A DNA stretch of 64,000 nt from positions 930,001 through 994,000 of the forward strand of contig NZ_CP016450.1 in NCBI RefSeq assembly GCF_001713395.1. The letters run 5' to 3'. Within the stretch, counting starts at the first letter, position 1. Each line of letters begins with the position of its first letter. The DNA is from Sinorhizobium sp. RAC02 (GTDB taxonomy: Bacteria > Pseudomonadota > Alphaproteobacteria > Rhizobiales > Rhizobiaceae). The notes below the pieces were generated by a model. The model worked only from the letters and a program-made list of their open reading frames with translations. It had not been told where the DNA came from and ran no database searches. Position numbers and translations under genes: made by a program. Positions 54,372 through 64,000 of this stretch are shown one piece after another.

Positions 54372-54405
54372 AAGCCGCCGGAAACATCGTTTCTGGCGGC
54401 TTCTT
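54372..54405 (+). terminator. intrinsic terminator after dksA
   Basis: Long stem with one bulge on each side: AAGCCGCC (54372-54379) with GGCGGCTT (54395-54402), extended by GAAAC/GTTTC, then TTCTTTATG. It is 112 bp past the dksA stop and in a gap convergent with the FliO-like gene. Confidence 0.75.
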
Positions 54406-54475
54406 TATGTCTTGTGCGGGGCTTTGCGCTACCTTTCGGATAGGGCAAATCCACGCCTTCGCGTCGCGCTTGGCG

Positions 54476-55459
54476 CTACGCTTTCCTGCTCGCTGCAATC
54501 TCGCCAAGCAGGCGGGCCATTTCCGCTTCGGTTTCCTCACGGCTCTTGGCGACAGGCTGTGCCTGCCCGAGCGTGTTGGCCGTCTGGGTGGGGTTGGCTG
54601 TCGTCTGCGCGGTGGTCGCCTGTGCGGTCGTGCGGGTGGCCGCCGTGGCGCCGCCGCCGGTGATCTCCGCTTCGAGGATCTTTTCGAATTCGCTGACAAG
54701 GGCCGGATTGTCGATTGCAGCGGCCGGTTTGGCGAGGGGCTGCGCCGTCACCGGACGCTGCACGGTCTGTCCGATCGCCGCCTGTGTCGTCGTCGCTGCC
54801 GGTTGCGGTGTCAACACACGCTGGCGGCTCTGCTCCAGAACGTCTTCGATACGGTGTTCGGGCGTGCGTTGCTGGGTGCTCGTCTGGGGCTGCTGGCCTG
54901 TCGTCACGGGCTGCGTGGCGGTGCGTGTCGGAACGGCGCGTGCGGCGGCGGCACTGTCTTCACCGGCATAGAGCACCTTGCCCATGGCGGAGACCCCTTC
55001 CGGTGTGGCGGCCGGGCGGCGTTCTGTGGCGGTCGCGGCAATCGTCGCTGCGCGTGCCGCGACGATCGGTTCGACTGCCGCCTTGGCAGGCGTTTCGTGC
55101 TGCACGGGTGTCGGTTCGGCCCGCTCGACCTTCTGGGGTGCTTTCTCGACGGGCTGGGTAGTGTCTGCTGACGGGATGGCGATGCGGGTCTCGATGACGA
55201 TGTCGGTCGGGCCGCCGATCATGAGGAGGTGTTCCACGTCGTCGCGGCGTACCAGCACGAGCCGGCGGCGTGTGTCGATCGCGGCGGCATCGAGCACGGC
55301 AAGGCGCGGCGTGCGGTTTCTCCCGCCGCGGATGAACGGCGAGGACGGGCGTCCGCGGATGATCCAGAGCACCAGTGCGAGGCAGACGAGGCCGAGTAGC
55401 ACCACCACCGCGGCGATGACGAATTTCGTGCCGTTCTCTGTGAGAATCTCCTGGAACAT
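54476..55459 (-). CDS. FliO-like single-span membrane protein with long Thr/Gln-rich tail
   Basis: About 327 residues from ATG 55459 (AAGGAG upstream). One transmembrane helix (about 14-36), a FliO-like small beta domain (about 48-95: RLAVLDAAAIDTRRRLVLVRRDDVEHLLMIGG, cut here into its two halves RLAVLDAAAID and LVLVRRDDVEHLLMIGG), then a 200-residue low-complexity Ala/Thr/Gln/Pro tail ending in a short helix (REETEAEMARLLGEIA). FliO belongs to the flagellar export apparatus, but no flagellar gene is nearby, so a flagellar role is uncertain. It is divergent from cckA. Confidence 0.72.
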   Translation of the reverse strand: MFQEILTENGTKFVIAAVVVLLGLVCLALVLWIIRGRPSSPFIRGGRNRTPRLAVLDAAAIDTRRRLVLVRRDDVEHLLMIGGPTDIVIETRIAIPSADTTQPVEKAPQKVERAEPTPVQHETPAKAAVEPIVAARAATIAATATERRPAATPEGVSAMGKVLYAGEDSAAAARAVPTRTATQPVTTGQQPQTSTQQRTPEHRIEDVLEQSRQRVLTPQPAATTTQAAIGQTVQRPVTAQPLAKPAAAIDNPALVSEFEKILEAEITGGGATAATRTTAQATTAQTTANPTQTANTLGQAQPVAKSREETEAEMARLLGEIAASRKA

Positions 55460-55755
55460 GGCGCGCTCACTCCTTTTCCGCAGATTGGCTTTTCGCCGAA
55501 CCGGCTGCATTTGACGGCTTTTAACGGGGTGGTACAAGCGCTTTGCCGCGCTTGTCCAGCACCGATTGCCGCCGTCATGGTCGCCTAACTATGGCAGCCT
55601 ATGGAAATTGCGATGGTTCAGGCGGAATATTCCCTGTGAATTCGCGATCTTGCTTCCCCTCGACGGCTTTCTGCGCTTCCCTCGGGCGGATAAACATGAT
55701 TCTGGCATCGGGTGCGGGCGAAGCGCAAGGCCGGACCGTTGCAGATGAGGGATTG

Positions 55756-58353
55756 ATGACGACGATGAAGCGACCGGGCGAGGACAATGTGCCGATCGTG
55801 GAGCGTGGCGTGCGGCCGGCGGTCGCGTTTCGCGTCGTGCTGCTTGCCGTCGTGCTCGCGGCCTCCGCCGGCGCCTTCATCGTCTTCAAGAACCAGCTCG
55901 ACAACGAGCTCGTGCTCGGCGTACTTGGCGTGCTCGCCATGGCCGGCATCTTCTTCGTCGTTTCCGCGCTTATCGGCCTCGTCGAATTCATGCCGCAGAC
56001 GGCGGGCTCAGACGATCTCGCGAGTTCGTTCCTCGATTCCCATCCGGACGGAACCGTCGTCACAGACCGCAAGGGCCGCATCGTTTATGCCAACACGGCC
56101 TACGGCGCGCTGACGGGTGCAAAGGGCGGTTCGGAAGTGCAGACGCTGGAGACGCTGCTCTCGCGCAACCGCGACGCCACCGAATCCGTCTACCGCCTGA
56201 CCAACGGCTTGCACGAGGGCAAGGAGGGCGCGGAGGAGTTCCGGGTCCAGAAGCCGCTCAACGCGTCCGGTGCCAACGGCTCGGGCGCCCAGTGGTATCG
56301 CCTCAAGGCGCGCATTCTGCCGAACCACGAGAACGCCAAGCAGCCGCTCTATATCTGGCAAATTTCCAACATCACCTCCGAGCGGGACGACCAGGAGCGC
56401 TTCTTCAAAGAGTTGCAGAACGCGATCGACTATCTCGACCACGCGCCGGCAGGCTTCTTCTCCGCCGGGCGCAAGGGCGAGATCGTCTATCTCAACGCCA
56501 CGCTTGCCGAATGGCTCGGCATCGATCTCGCCAAGTTCCAGCCGGGATCGCTGTCGATTGCCGATGTCGTGGCGGGCGAGGGGCTTTCGCTCATCCAGTC
56601 CGTCCAGGCCGAGCCGGGCCTGAAGCGCACCGAGACGCTGGACCTCGACCTGCGCAAGACGAACGGCCAGAGCCTGCCGGTGCGCATCGTGCATCGCGTG
56701 ACGTCCATGCGCGACGGGGCGCCGGGCGAAAGCCGCACCATCGTTCTCGCGCGTGAGGAGGGTGGCGACAGCGATCAGTCCGCGTCGATCGCCTCCATGC
56801 GCTTCACGCGCTTCTTCAACAACACGCCGATGGCGATCGCCTCCGTCGATGGCAACGGCCGCATCCTGCGCACCAACGCCCCCTTCCTGAAGCTGTTTTC
56901 CGGGGTCGTCTCGCGCGACGATATCGACCGCGGCGCAAAGCTCGAAACCATCGTGCACGATACGGATCGCCTGCGCCTGCAATCCGCGCTCGATGCCGCC
57001 AAGGACCGCCAGGGCGATATTCCGCCACTCGACTCACTCCATCCGGCCGATGATGGTCGGCATTTCCGCTTCTATGTGAACGCCGTCATCGACCAGAGCG
57101 ACGAAGCGCCGGAAGAGGCTGCCATCGTCTACGCCGTCGAGATCACCGAGCAGCGGGCGCTCGAGACGCAGATGGCGCAGACGCAGAAGATGAACGCGGT
57201 CGGCACGCTCGCCGGCGGCATCGCGCACGACTTCAACAACGTGCTGACGGCGATCCTGCTGTCCTCCGACCATCTGTTGCTGTCGGCGCGTCCTGCGGAT
57301 GCAAGTTTTGCCGATCTTATGGAGATCAAGCGCAACGCCAACCGTGCCGCCGTGCTGGTGCGTCAATTGCTCGCCTTTTCACGCAAGCAGACCATGCGCC
57401 CAACGGTGCTGAACATGACGGATGTCATCGGCGACCTGCGCATGCTCGTCGACCGCATGACCGGCACGAACGTCAAGATCGAGGTCGCCTACGGCCGGGA
57501 CCTCTGGCCGGTGAAGACCGATCTCGGTCAGTTCGAGCAGGTGCTGATCAACCTTGCCGTCAATGCCCGCGACGCCATGCCGGACGGCGGCACGATCACC
57601 TTCCGCACCCGCAATGTCGAAGCGGAAGAAGCTGCCGCGCGCAACCTGCGCGACCTGCCGCCGGGCGACTATGTGGAAATCGAAGTCGCCGACCAGGGCA
57701 CCGGTATTCCGCCGGAGATCATCGACAAGATTTTCGAGCCGTTCTTCACGACCAAGGAAGTCGGCAAGGGCACGGGCCTCGGTCTCTCCATGGTCTACGG
57801 CATCGTCAAGCAGACCGGCGGCTACATCTATCTCGATTCCGAAGTTGGCAAGGGCACGACGTTCCGCATTCTCATGCCGCGCCATATTGAAGACGTCGTG
57901 CCGGTGGACGCCGCGGCCGCTACCAGCGTAGCGCAGCTGCCGGCCGCGCAGGTCGTGGAAAAGGAACCGCGCGACCTCACCGGCGGCTCGGCCGTCGTAC
58001 TGCTCGTCGAGGACGAGGAGGCGGTGCGCCGCGGCGGCAAGCGCATGCTGGAAACCCGTGGCTACACGGTGCATGAGGCCGGCTCCGGCGTCGAGGCGCT
58101 CGAGATCATGGAAGACCTGAACGGCGCCGTCGACATCGTCGTCTCCGACGTCGTCATGCCCGAAATGGATGGCCCGACGCTCTTGCGCGAGCTGCGCAAA
58201 ACCTATCCCGACATGAAGTTCATCTTCGTCTCCGGCTACGCCGAAGACGCCTTCGCCCGCAATCTCCCGGCGGACGCCAAATTCGGCTTCCTGCCGAAAC
58301 CGTTCTCGCTGAAGCAGCTGGCAGAGGCGGTGCGGGAGATGTTGGACGCTTGA
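55756..58353 (+). CDS. cckA: cell-cycle hybrid histidine kinase CckA
   Basis: About 865 residues. Two transmembrane helices (about 24-44 and 51-75), PAS-like sensor domains (about 95-470), HisKA with the phospho-acceptor in [14 protein letters not shown], HATPase with [22 protein letters not shown] and [12 protein letters not shown], and a C-terminal receiver with VEDEE, the phospho-Asp in [12 protein letters not shown] and KPF. This is CckA, the top kinase of the CckA-ChpT-CtrA phosphorelay of alphaproteobacteria. ATG 55756 has GAGGGA upstream; the frame is open from 55543, and ATG 55696 is an alternative. Confidence 0.93.
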   Translation: MTTMKRPGEDNVPIVERGVRPAVAFRVVLLAVVLAASAGAFIVFKNQLDNELVLGVLGVLAMAGIFFVVSALIGLVEFMPQTAGSDDLASSFLDSHPDGTVVTDRKGRIVYANTAYGALTGAKGGSEVQTLETLLSRNRDATESVYRLTNGLHEGKEGAEEFRVQKPLNASGANGSGAQWYRLKARILPNHENAKQPLYIWQISNITSERDDQERFFKELQNAIDYLDHAPAGFFSAGRKGEIVYLNATLAEWLGIDLAKFQPGSLSIADVVAGEGLSLIQSVQAEPGLKRTETLDLDLRKTNGQSLPVRIVHRVTSMRDGAPGESRTIVLAREEGGDSDQSASIASMRFTRFFNNTPMAIASVDGNGRILRTNAPFLKLFSGVVSRDDIDRGAKLETIVHDTDRLRLQSALDAAKDRQGDIPPLDSLHPADDGRHFRFYVNAVIDQSDEAPEEAAIVYAVEITEQRALETQMAQTQKMNAVGTLAGGIAHDFNNVLTAILLSSDHLLLSARPADASFADLMEIKRNANRAAVLVRQLLAFSRKQTMRPTVLNMTDVIGDLRMLVDRMTGTNVKIEVAYGRDLWPVKTDLGQFEQVLINLAVNARDAMPDGGTITFRTRNVEAEEAAARNLRDLPPGDYVEIEVADQGTGIPPEIIDKIFEPFFTTKEVGKGTGLGLSMVYGIVKQTGGYIYLDSEVGKGTTFRILMPRHIEDVVPVDAAAATSVAQLPAAQVVEKEPRDLTGGSAVVLLVEDEEAVRRGGKRMLETRGYTVHEAGSGVEALEIMEDLNGAVDIVVSDVVMPEMDGPTLLRELRKTYPDMKFIFVSGYAEDAFARNLPADAKFGFLPKPFSLKQLAEAVREMLDA

Positions 58354-58440
58354 GGCGGGAGCAACGCGGGCGAACCCACGCTGAGCTGAGCCTTTTTCTT
58401 CTAAAATACACAGTCCCCTCATGCCGGACTGAGTACCTTC

Positions 58441-58923
58441 ATGGAACGCGATTTGATCGACGTCTTCGCCGATGGCTCTTTCAATCCTCGACTATCGGTT
58501 GGAGGCTGGGCGTTCGTTGCGTTTCAGGCAAAGCGTGAAATCCAGCGCGATCACGGCTCTGCCCCAGGAGATTCGAACAACACGTTCGAAGTGTTAGCTA
58601 TCCTGAAGGCTGTGATCTGGATCAATACGGAATGGCATGGCGCACCCGCCACGATCTGGACCGACTCCAGCCGGGCTGAAGAAGGCTGTCGGCGTTTCAG
58701 GCCGATCTGGCGAAATAACGATTGGCGGCGGATCGAGCCGAATTTTCGGAAGAGGAAGCGGACGATACGGGACGTTGCCCTATGGCAGGAGCTCGACCGC
58801 CAGCTCAGCGCTAACCCCTGCCTTCGCATTGAATGGTGCCGTGGGCACGATGGGATCGAAGGCAACGAGCTCGCAGACACGATCGCCCGTGCCGCCGCCA
58901 AGCTCCGTACACCAGGTACCTGA
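58441..58923 (+). CDS. RNase H-like protein
   Basis: 160 residues. RNase HI fold with the catalytic set in place: Asp11 in FADGSFNP, Glu50 in NNTFEVLAI, Asp75 in WTDSSRA, His136 in CRGHDGIEGN and Asp146 in ELADTIAR. It should cut RNA in RNA-DNA hybrids. The sequence diverges from ordinary chromosomal rnhA (no LALTNN-type motif) and its third-position GC looks lower than neighbours, suggesting lateral origin. No reverse transcriptase or phage gene is adjacent. ATG 58441 has no clear ribosome site. It lies alone between cckA and the convergent nrdJ. Confidence 0.82.
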   Translation: MERDLIDVFADGSFNPRLSVGGWAFVAFQAKREIQRDHGSAPGDSNNTFEVLAILKAVIWINTEWHGAPATIWTDSSRAEEGCRRFRPIWRNNDWRRIEPNFRKRKRTIRDVALWQELDRQLSANPCLRIEWCRGHDGIEGNELADTIARAAAKLRTPGT

Positions 58924-59032
58924 CAGCGCGTCGGATCCTGCATCCATTCTTTTTGTCGTTTTAGGAAGAGCGGGTAAGGCAACCAACGCAGCCGACCGCC
59001 TGCACTTGCATGATTTCCCGTAGGGTTCGTCA

Positions 59033-59072
59033 AAAGAAAATCCCGCCGACGTCTGGGACATCGGCGGGATCC
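59033..59072 (-). terminator. intrinsic terminator after nrdJ
   Basis: TCCCGCCGA (59041-59049) pairs with TCGGCGGGA (59061-59069), one of several mirrored matches extended by GAC/GTC inside. On the minus strand it is followed by TTTTCTTTT. It lies about 30 bp beyond the nrdJ stop at 59100. Confidence 0.82.
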
Positions 59073-59099
59073 ATTTCAGTACAAGCAGCGTCGTGAGAC

Positions 59100-62000
59100 T
59101 CAGCTGCACCCGCTCGTGGCGCCGCAGGTGTCGCACTTCTCGCAGGTGCCATTCCGCACCATCGTGAAGTTCTGGCACTCGGAGCACATGTTGCCGGTGT
59201 AGCCCTGGGCGATCGAGCGCATGCGGCGTTCGGCTTCGAGCTTCTTGGCATCGGCCTTGGCGCTGGCGGCTTCGGCGGCGGCCTTGTCGGAGAAGAGGGC
59301 GGTGACGCCCTGTTCTGCCTCGTCGGCGATGCCTTCTTCCGCGATTTCCTCGGCAAGCTCGGCGGCGCGTTCCTCGTAATCGCGCTTGAAGGCGACGATT
59401 TCGTGGGTGGAGATGGCGGTCGCCGGCTCCAGCTTGCGGGCAGCGTTGCCGGCAAAGGAGGTGACGTTGCTGCCCGACGATGCCTTGGCGGGCGCTGCCG
59501 TTGCGGCACCCTTCGGCTCGCTGAGCGGACGGTCACCCATCTGGCCGCCCTGGATGAGCGTCGGCTTGTGGCCACGTGTCCAGCCGGTCGAGAACGGGTT
59601 GGTCTTGCCTTCCTGGATGCCCTTGCCAAGCGCGGTGTTGGAGAAGTCCGACTGGTCGACATGCGCGAGGTCATGGCGGCCGAGATAGGAGACGGCGAGT
59701 TCGCGGAAGACGTAGTCGAGGATCGACGTGGCGTTCTTGATCGCGTCGTTGCCCTGCACCATGCCGGCCGGCTCGAACTTGGTAAAGGTGAAGGCCTCCA
59801 CAAATTCCTCGAGCGGCACGCCGTACTGCAGGCCGAGCGAGATGGAGATGGCAAAGTTGTTCATCATCGCACGGAAGGCAGCACCTTCCTTGTGCATGTC
59901 GATGAAGATCTCGCCGATACGGCCATCGCCGAATTCGCCGGTGCGCAGATAGACCTTGTGCCCGCCAACGACGGCCTTCTGGGTGTAGCCCTGGCGGCGG
60001 TTCGGCAGTTTCTCACGGTCGCGCGAGACCCGTTCGATGATGCGCTCGACGATCTTCTCCGTGACCGTGACGGCCTGGGCGGCAGCGGGGGCTGCGACCA
60101 GCGCCTCGATTGCATCGTCCTCGTCGTCCTCGTCCTCGATCAGCGAGGCGTTGAGCGGCTGGGAGAGCTTCGAGCCGTCGCGGTAAAGCGCATTGGCCTT
60201 CAGCGCGAGCTTCCAGGAGAGCATGTAGGCGTTCTTGCAGTCCTCGACGGTCGCCTCGTTCGGCATGTTGATCGTCTTGGAGATGGCGCCCGAGATGAAC
60301 GGCTGGGCGGCCGCCATCATGCGGATGTGGCTTTCGACCGAGAGGTAACGCTTGCCGATCTTGCCGCACGGATTGGCGCAATCGAAGACGGCCAGATGCT
60401 CGGCCTTGAGGAAGGGCGCGCCTTCCAGCGTCATGGCACCGCAGACGTGGATGTTGGCGGCTTCGATGTCTTTCTTCGAGAAGCCGATATGCTCCAGGAG
60501 GTTGAAGGACATGTCGGAGAGCTGTGCATCCGAAACCTTCAGCACGTCCTTCAGGAAGTCGGCGCCGAGCGTCCACTGGTTGAAGGCGAACTTGATGTCG
60601 AAGGCAGCCTTGAGACCGGCGCTGACCGCCTCGATCTTCTCGTCGGTGAAGCCCTTCGCCTTCAGCGAACCGGGATTGACGGCCGGTGCCTGGTTGAAGT
60701 TGCCGTGGCCGACCGCATAGGCCTCGATCTCGGCCAACTGGCTTTCGGAATAGCCGAGCGTGCGAAGCGCTTCAGGGACGGCGCGGTTGATGATCTTGAA
60801 GTAACCGCCGCCGGCGAGCTTCTTGAACTTCACCAGCGCGAAGTCGGGCTCGATGCCGGTCGTGTCGCAGTCCATGACGAGGCCGATCGTGCCGGTCGGC
60901 GCGATAACGGTCGTCTGGGCGTTGCGGTAGCCATGCTTTTCGCCAAGCGCCACAGCCTTGTCCCAGGCGGCCTTGGCGTGGACGATCAGGGTCTGGTCCG
61001 GGCACTCGTCATGAATGAGCGCCACCGGGTTGACCGAGAGCTGCTCGTAGCCGGTGGTTTCGCCATAGGCTGCACGACGATGGTTGCGCATGACGCGCAG
61101 CATGTTGTCGCGGTTCGGTGCAAAGCCCGGGAACGTGCCGAGTTCGCCGGCCATTTCGGCCGATGTGGCATAGGAAACGCCCGTCATGATCGCGGTCAGC
61201 GCGCCGGCAATGGCGCGGCCTTCCGTCGAATCGTAGGGAATGCCGGACGACATCAGCAGGCCGCCGATATTGGCGTAGCCGAGGCCCAGCGTGCGATACT
61301 CATAGGAGCGTTCGGCAATCTGGCGCGACGGGAACTGCGCCATCATGACCGAGACTTCGAGCACGATGGTCCACAGGCGGACGGCGTGCTCGTAGTCGGC
61401 AATGTTGATGTTCTTGGTGGCGGCATCCTTGAACTGAAGCAGGTTCAGCGAAGCGAGGTTGCAGGCCGTGTCGTCGAGGAACATGTATTCCGAGCACGGG
61501 TTCGAGGCGCGGATCGGGCCCGCGGCCGGCGAGGTGTGCCAGTCGTTCATCGTCGTGTTGAAGTGTAGGCCCGGATCGGCCGATGCCCAGGCGGCGTAGG
61601 AGATCTGCTCCCACAGGTCGCGGGCCTTCAGCGTCTTCATGACCTTGCCATCCTTGCGGGCGGTCAGGTTCCAGTCGCCGTCGTTCTCCACAGCGCGAAG
61701 GAAGTCGTCCTTCAGCGAGACGGAGTTGTTGGAGTTCTGGCCGGAGACGGTGAGGTAGGCTTCCGAATCCCAGTCCGTGTCGTAGGTCTTGAACTCGAGG
61801 TCCTTGTAGCCCTGCTTGGCGAACTGGATGACGCGCTTGATGTAGTTTTCCGGAACCTGGCTCTTCTTGGCAGCGCGGATTTCGCGCTTGAGCGCCGGGT
61901 TTTCGGCCGGGTCGTAGCACTTGTCGCCGTCGGCCGAGCAATTCACGCAGGCCTTCATGATGGCCTTGAGGTGATTGGCGACGATCTTCGAGCCGGTAAC

Positions 62001-62921
62001 GAGGGCCGCCACCTTCTGTTCTTCCTTGACCTTCCAGTTGATGTAGGCCTCGATATCCGGGTGGTCGATGTCGACCACGACCATCTTGGCCGCACGGCGT
62101 GTCGTGCCGCCCGACTTGATGGCGCCAGCGGCGCGGTCACCGATCTTCAGGAAGCTCATCAGGCCGGAGGAACGGCCGCCGCCCGAAAGCTTTTCACCTT
62201 CGCCGCGCAGATAGGAGAAGTTGGAGCCGGTGCCGGAGCCATACTTGAAGAGGCGGGCTTCACGTACCCACAGGTCCATGATGCCGTTCTCGTTGACGAG
62301 ATCGTCCTCGACCGACTGGATGAAGCAGGCATGCGGCTGCGGGTGCTCGTAGGAGGATTTCGACTTGGTCAGCTTGCCGGTGAAGGGGTCGACATAGAAG
62401 TGGCCCTGGCCGGGGCCATCGATGCCATAGGCCCAGTGCAGGCCGGTGTTGAACCACTGCGGCGAGTTCGGGGCAACGCGCTGGGTGGCCAGCATATAGG
62501 CAAGCTCGTCCTTGAAGGCGGCAGCGTCTTCTTCGGAGGCGAAATACTTGCCCTTCCAGCCCCAGTAGGTCCAGGTGCCGGCAAGGCGGTCAAAAACCTG
62601 GCGTGCGTCGGTTTCCGAGCCGTAGCGCTCACCCTCGGGGAGCGTCTTCAGGGCTTCGGTGTCGGCAACGGAACGCCACAGGAAGGAAGGAACGTCGTTT
62701 TCCTCAACCTTCTTCAGGCGCGCAGGCACGCCGGCCTTGCGGAAGTATTTCTGGGCAAGAATGTCGGCGGCGACCTGGGAAAACTGCGCCGGCACATCGA
62801 TATCGGCGAGCCGGAAGACGATCGAGCCGTCCGGGTTCTTGATTTCGCTGATGGCCTTGCGGAATTCGATTTCCGCAAAGGCCGACTGGCCGGGTTTGGT
62901 GAAACGACGTTCTATGCGCAT
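59100..62921 (-). CDS. nrdJ: B12-dependent (class II) ribonucleotide reductase
   Basis: 1,273 residues. Adenosylcobalamin-dependent, oxygen-independent reduction of ribonucleotides. Seen: N-terminal [106 protein letters not shown] and the C-terminal [21 protein letters not shown]ys cluster used for re-reduction/zinc. ATG 62921 has GAGGAC; the frame to 62969 is not conserved. Paired NrdR-box-like sites lie upstream (63046-63092), and a B12-riboswitch-controlled bluB is in the same window. Confidence 0.95.
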   Translation of the reverse strand: MRIERRFTKPGQSAFAEIEFRKAISEIKNPDGSIVFRLADIDVPAQFSQVAADILAQKYFRKAGVPARLKKVEENDVPSFLWRSVADTEALKTLPEGERYGSETDARQVFDRLAGTWTYWGWKGKYFASEEDAAAFKDELAYMLATQRVAPNSPQWFNTGLHWAYGIDGPGQGHFYVDPFTGKLTKSKSSYEHPQPHACFIQSVEDDLVNENGIMDLWVREARLFKYGSGTGSNFSYLRGEGEKLSGGGRSSGLMSFLKIGDRAAGAIKSGGTTRRAAKMVVVDIDHPDIEAYINWKVKEEQKVAALVTGSKIVANHLKAIMKACVNCSADGDKCYDPAENPALKREIRAAKKSQVPENYIKRVIQFAKQGYKDLEFKTYDTDWDSEAYLTVSGQNSNNSVSLKDDFLRAVENDGDWNLTARKDGKVMKTLKARDLWEQISYAAWASADPGLHFNTTMNDWHTSPAAGPIRASNPCSEYMFLDDTACNLASLNLLQFKDAATKNINIADYEHAVRLWTIVLEVSVMMAQFPSRQIAERSYEYRTLGLGYANIGGLLMSSGIPYDSTEGRAIAGALTAIMTGVSYATSAEMAGELGTFPGFAPNRDNMLRVMRNHRRAAYGETTGYEQLSVNPVALIHDECPDQTLIVHAKAAWDKAVALGEKHGYRNAQTTVIAPTGTIGLVMDCDTTGIEPDFALVKFKKLAGGGYFKIINRAVPEALRTLGYSESQLAEIEAYAVGHGNFNQAPAVNPGSLKAKGFTDEKIEAVSAGLKAAFDIKFAFNQWTLGADFLKDVLKVSDAQLSDMSFNLLEHIGFSKKDIEAANIHVCGAMTLEGAPFLKAEHLAVFDCANPCGKIGKRYLSVESHIRMMAAAQPFISGAISKTINMPNEATVEDCKNAYMLSWKLALKANALYRDGSKLSQPLNASLIEDEDDEDDAIEALVAAPAAAQAVTVTEKIVERIIERVSRDREKLPNRRQGYTQKAVVGGHKVYLRTGEFGDGRIGEIFIDMHKEGAAFRAMMNNFAISISLGLQYGVPLEEFVEAFTFTKFEPAGMVQGNDAIKNATSILDYVFRELAVSYLGRHDLAHVDQSDFSNTALGKGIQEGKTNPFSTGWTRGHKPTLIQGGQMGDRPLSEPKGAATAAPAKASSGSNVTSFAGNAARKLEPATAISTHEIVAFKRDYEERAAELAEEIAEEGIADEAEQGVTALFSDKAAAEAASAKADAKKLEAERRMRSIAQGYTGNMCSECQNFTMVRNGTCEKCDTCGATSGCS

Positions 62922-63544
62922 TGTCCGTTGTCCTCTGCTGCCGCAACCTGCCTTGAAAACAGGGCGCAATTAGTCCCGTCCAGCCGCAATAGCCTGCAGC
63001 CAGCTCAAATCTTCAGTCCGTGCGGGAAACCCGATCAATCTCGGGATCCTGTATCTTGTGCTGAGTTTAGCTGCAAACACTAAATATAGTATCAACAGCT
63101 TCTTTTTTCCAGCCCCATGATTGCGGTGGCGTTTCAAGAAATCTTGCGCAAATACCCTCGTGTGGCGAGCGGATCATCCACCCGGTCACATGCGCATGAC
63201 AACGCGATTTCGTGATGAGAACCGACCTCGTAACAATACGGTCCAGCCGCCGCCGCAACTTGGATTTCATTAACCTCATCAGGGCGATTCCCGTCAAGGG
63301 CTGGTTTGTGAACGAAGTTTGAACCCTATATCTTGTGGCTGGTGCCTGTGGAAAATGGGGACATCGCCGGAAGCCTGAAGAATCAGCGGCTTCGCGCCGA
63401 AAGGTGAGATGGCGGGGCACGCCACTGTGGAAAAACGAAAAAAATCACAGGTGAAAACACGGAGTTTTTTTGCACCCCGACATCAAGCAATAGCCAGCGG
63501 GGACGACTTGTGATCCGTGGATAAAGTGATTCTCTGACGCTACG
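62922..63544. other. 623-bp regulatory region upstream of nrdJ
   Basis: No convincing gene; a minus-strand frame at 63067-63420 lacks protein character. It contains the NrdR-box-like pair (63046-63092), a further NrdR-like site (63323-63338), and three sequences one mismatch from a DnaA box: TGTGGAAAA at 63347 and 63426, CGTGGATAA at 63516. Confidence 0.65.
63046..63092. promoter_or_regulatory. pair of NrdR-box-like sites upstream of nrdJ
   Basis: Site 1 (63046-63061) reads ATCCTGTATCTTGTGC and site 2 (63077-63092) ACACTAAATATAGTAT; against the NrdR consensus ACACTATATNTTGTGT I count about 12 and 14 matches of 16. Their centres are exactly 31 bp apart, about three helical turns, the spacing usual for NrdR box pairs. 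NrdR represses RNR genes when dATP is high. The pair is about 125-170 bp upstream of the nrdJ start. Confidence 0.65.
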
Positions 63545-64000
63545 TCAAAGCGCGTCCAGATTGACGCCAAAGGTGATCGTGCCGATGACGACGCCGGTCC
63601 GCGGATCCCTGATCGGAAGGCTCGCCTGCGCCTGCATGAGCTGCGTGGACTCGTCGCGCTCCGCCTCCTCGATATGAAGCGCCCCGTCACCAAAACTCGC
63701 CTGCCACTTCGCCTCGTCGCCCTGCCAGTAGTCGGAGGTGATGTCGCTCTGGCCGACATTGAGGCCGCGATTGTCCATGACGAAGATTTCGGTGATCAGT
63801 CCTCCAGCCGCGCGCTGCTGGCCCTTGAGATAGAGCGACAGGGGGTTGGACAGCTGCGCCTCGATCATCGGCCGTGCGGCGCGAGACAGCTCTGACCGCC
63901 AGCGGGCGTCGAGGTCGTCGACCGCGGCCTGGCTGAGGTGCGCATGGGCTGCGTTCTGCGCGATGATGGCATTGAGGATTGCCGGTTCATCGAGCCAGGG
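63545..64000 (-). CDS. PDC/cache sensor-domain protein, 5' end beyond window
   Basis: The frame is open to the right edge, giving 151 codons and no start in view. It reads as a periplasmic PDC (PAS-like/cache) sensor domain: ARWRSELSRAARPMIEAQL region helix, then IFVMDNRGLNVGQSDITSDYWQGDEAKW, cut at the conserved MDNRGLNVGQSD, the IEEAERDESTQ strand and TGVVIGTITFGVN. It stops after this domain with no kinase or chemotaxis output, so it may be a stand-alone binding protein. The upstream part cannot be judged. Confidence 0.82.
   Translation of the reverse strand, partial: PWLDEPAILNAIIAQNAAHAHLSQAAVDDLDARWRSELSRAARPMIEAQLSNPLSLYLKGQQRAAGGLITEIFVMDNRGLNVGQSDITSDYWQGDEAKWQASFGDGALHIEEAERDESTQLMQAQASLPIRDPRTGVVIGTITFGVNLDAL

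Noticed and set aside
59403..61568. 721-codon plus-strand frame opposite nrdJ
   Set aside because: Antisense shadow of a well-conserved enzyme gene.
63067..63420. 117-codon minus-strand frame upstream of nrdJ
   Set aside because: Arg/Ser/Pro-rich with no ribosome site, and it overlaps the NrdR-like sites.

Overview
The window is a gene-dense, high-GC stretch of an alphaproteobacterial chromosome, almost certainly Rhizobiaceae (Ensifer/Shinella/Rhizobium/Agrobacterium group; genus not resolvable by eye). Pointers are a ~2,100-residue growth-pole-ring (GPR/RgsE) protein, CckA, a CtrA-type site, two ~100-bp RIME-like intergenic repeats, a B12-dependent ribonucleotide reductase, a DksA with one cysteine in its zinc-finger region, and frequent TTG/GTG starts. 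I saw no insertion sequence, prophage, CRISPR array, tRNA or rRNA. This is mostly core chromosome.

Layout. 1-8.8 kb: end of an L,D-transpeptidase, gph with an APH(3'')-like kinase, rpiA and a DUF2059 protein, a small secreted protein, glutathione reductase with a convergent LysR regulator, a small ORF, class II DAHP synthase, GFA protein. 8.8-13.6 kb (minus): TadG/TadE pair, DUF1003 membrane protein, LTA-synthase-like phosphoglycerol transferase. 13.9-18.5 kb: RIME, nadE, a small membrane protein, a beta-propeller protein, a CHASE4-GGDEF diguanylate cyclase. 18.5-24.9 kb: cobalamin riboswitch and bluB, DUF2865 protein, PhyH dioxygenase, ABC-F ATPase, GST and divergent HxlR regulator. 24.9-30.6 kb: malic enzyme, metallophosphoesterase, MFS transporter, dipeptide epimerase. 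30.7-34.9 kb: Mla/MCE-type lipid transport operon followed by a second RIME. 35-43.4 kb: Tim44-domain protein, the giant polar-growth protein, a CtrA-type site and a lone Hpt protein. 43.6-45.6 kb: 2Fe-2S ferredoxin, an FNR-like flavoprotein lacking its NADPH domain, a candidate anti-Shine-Dalgarno sRNA, and a DUF922 protein. 45.8-51.4 kb: folP-folB-folK, a secreted protein, YcjF/YcjX, SixA-like phosphatase. 51.5-58.4 kb: GGDEF-EAL protein, DksA, FliO-like protein, CckA. 58.4-64 kb: RNase H-like protein, NrdJ with a pair of NrdR-box-like sites upstream, and a PDC/cache sensor running off the right edge.

How parts connect. CckA feeds the CtrA phosphorelay, and the best CtrA-type site sits between the polar-growth gene and a stand-alone Hpt gene, so cell-cycle control of pole growth is a coherent inference. 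BluB (lower ligand of B12, under a B12 riboswitch) and NrdJ (a B12-dependent RNR) link cobalamin supply to DNA precursor synthesis. Two c-di-GMP enzymes add second-messenger signalling.

The most unusual items are the ferredoxin/NADPH-domain-less flavoprotein pair, the candidate sRNA beside it, and the regulatory sites upstream of gpr/hpt and nrdJ. None has been tested by database search or folding; all calls are by reading alone.
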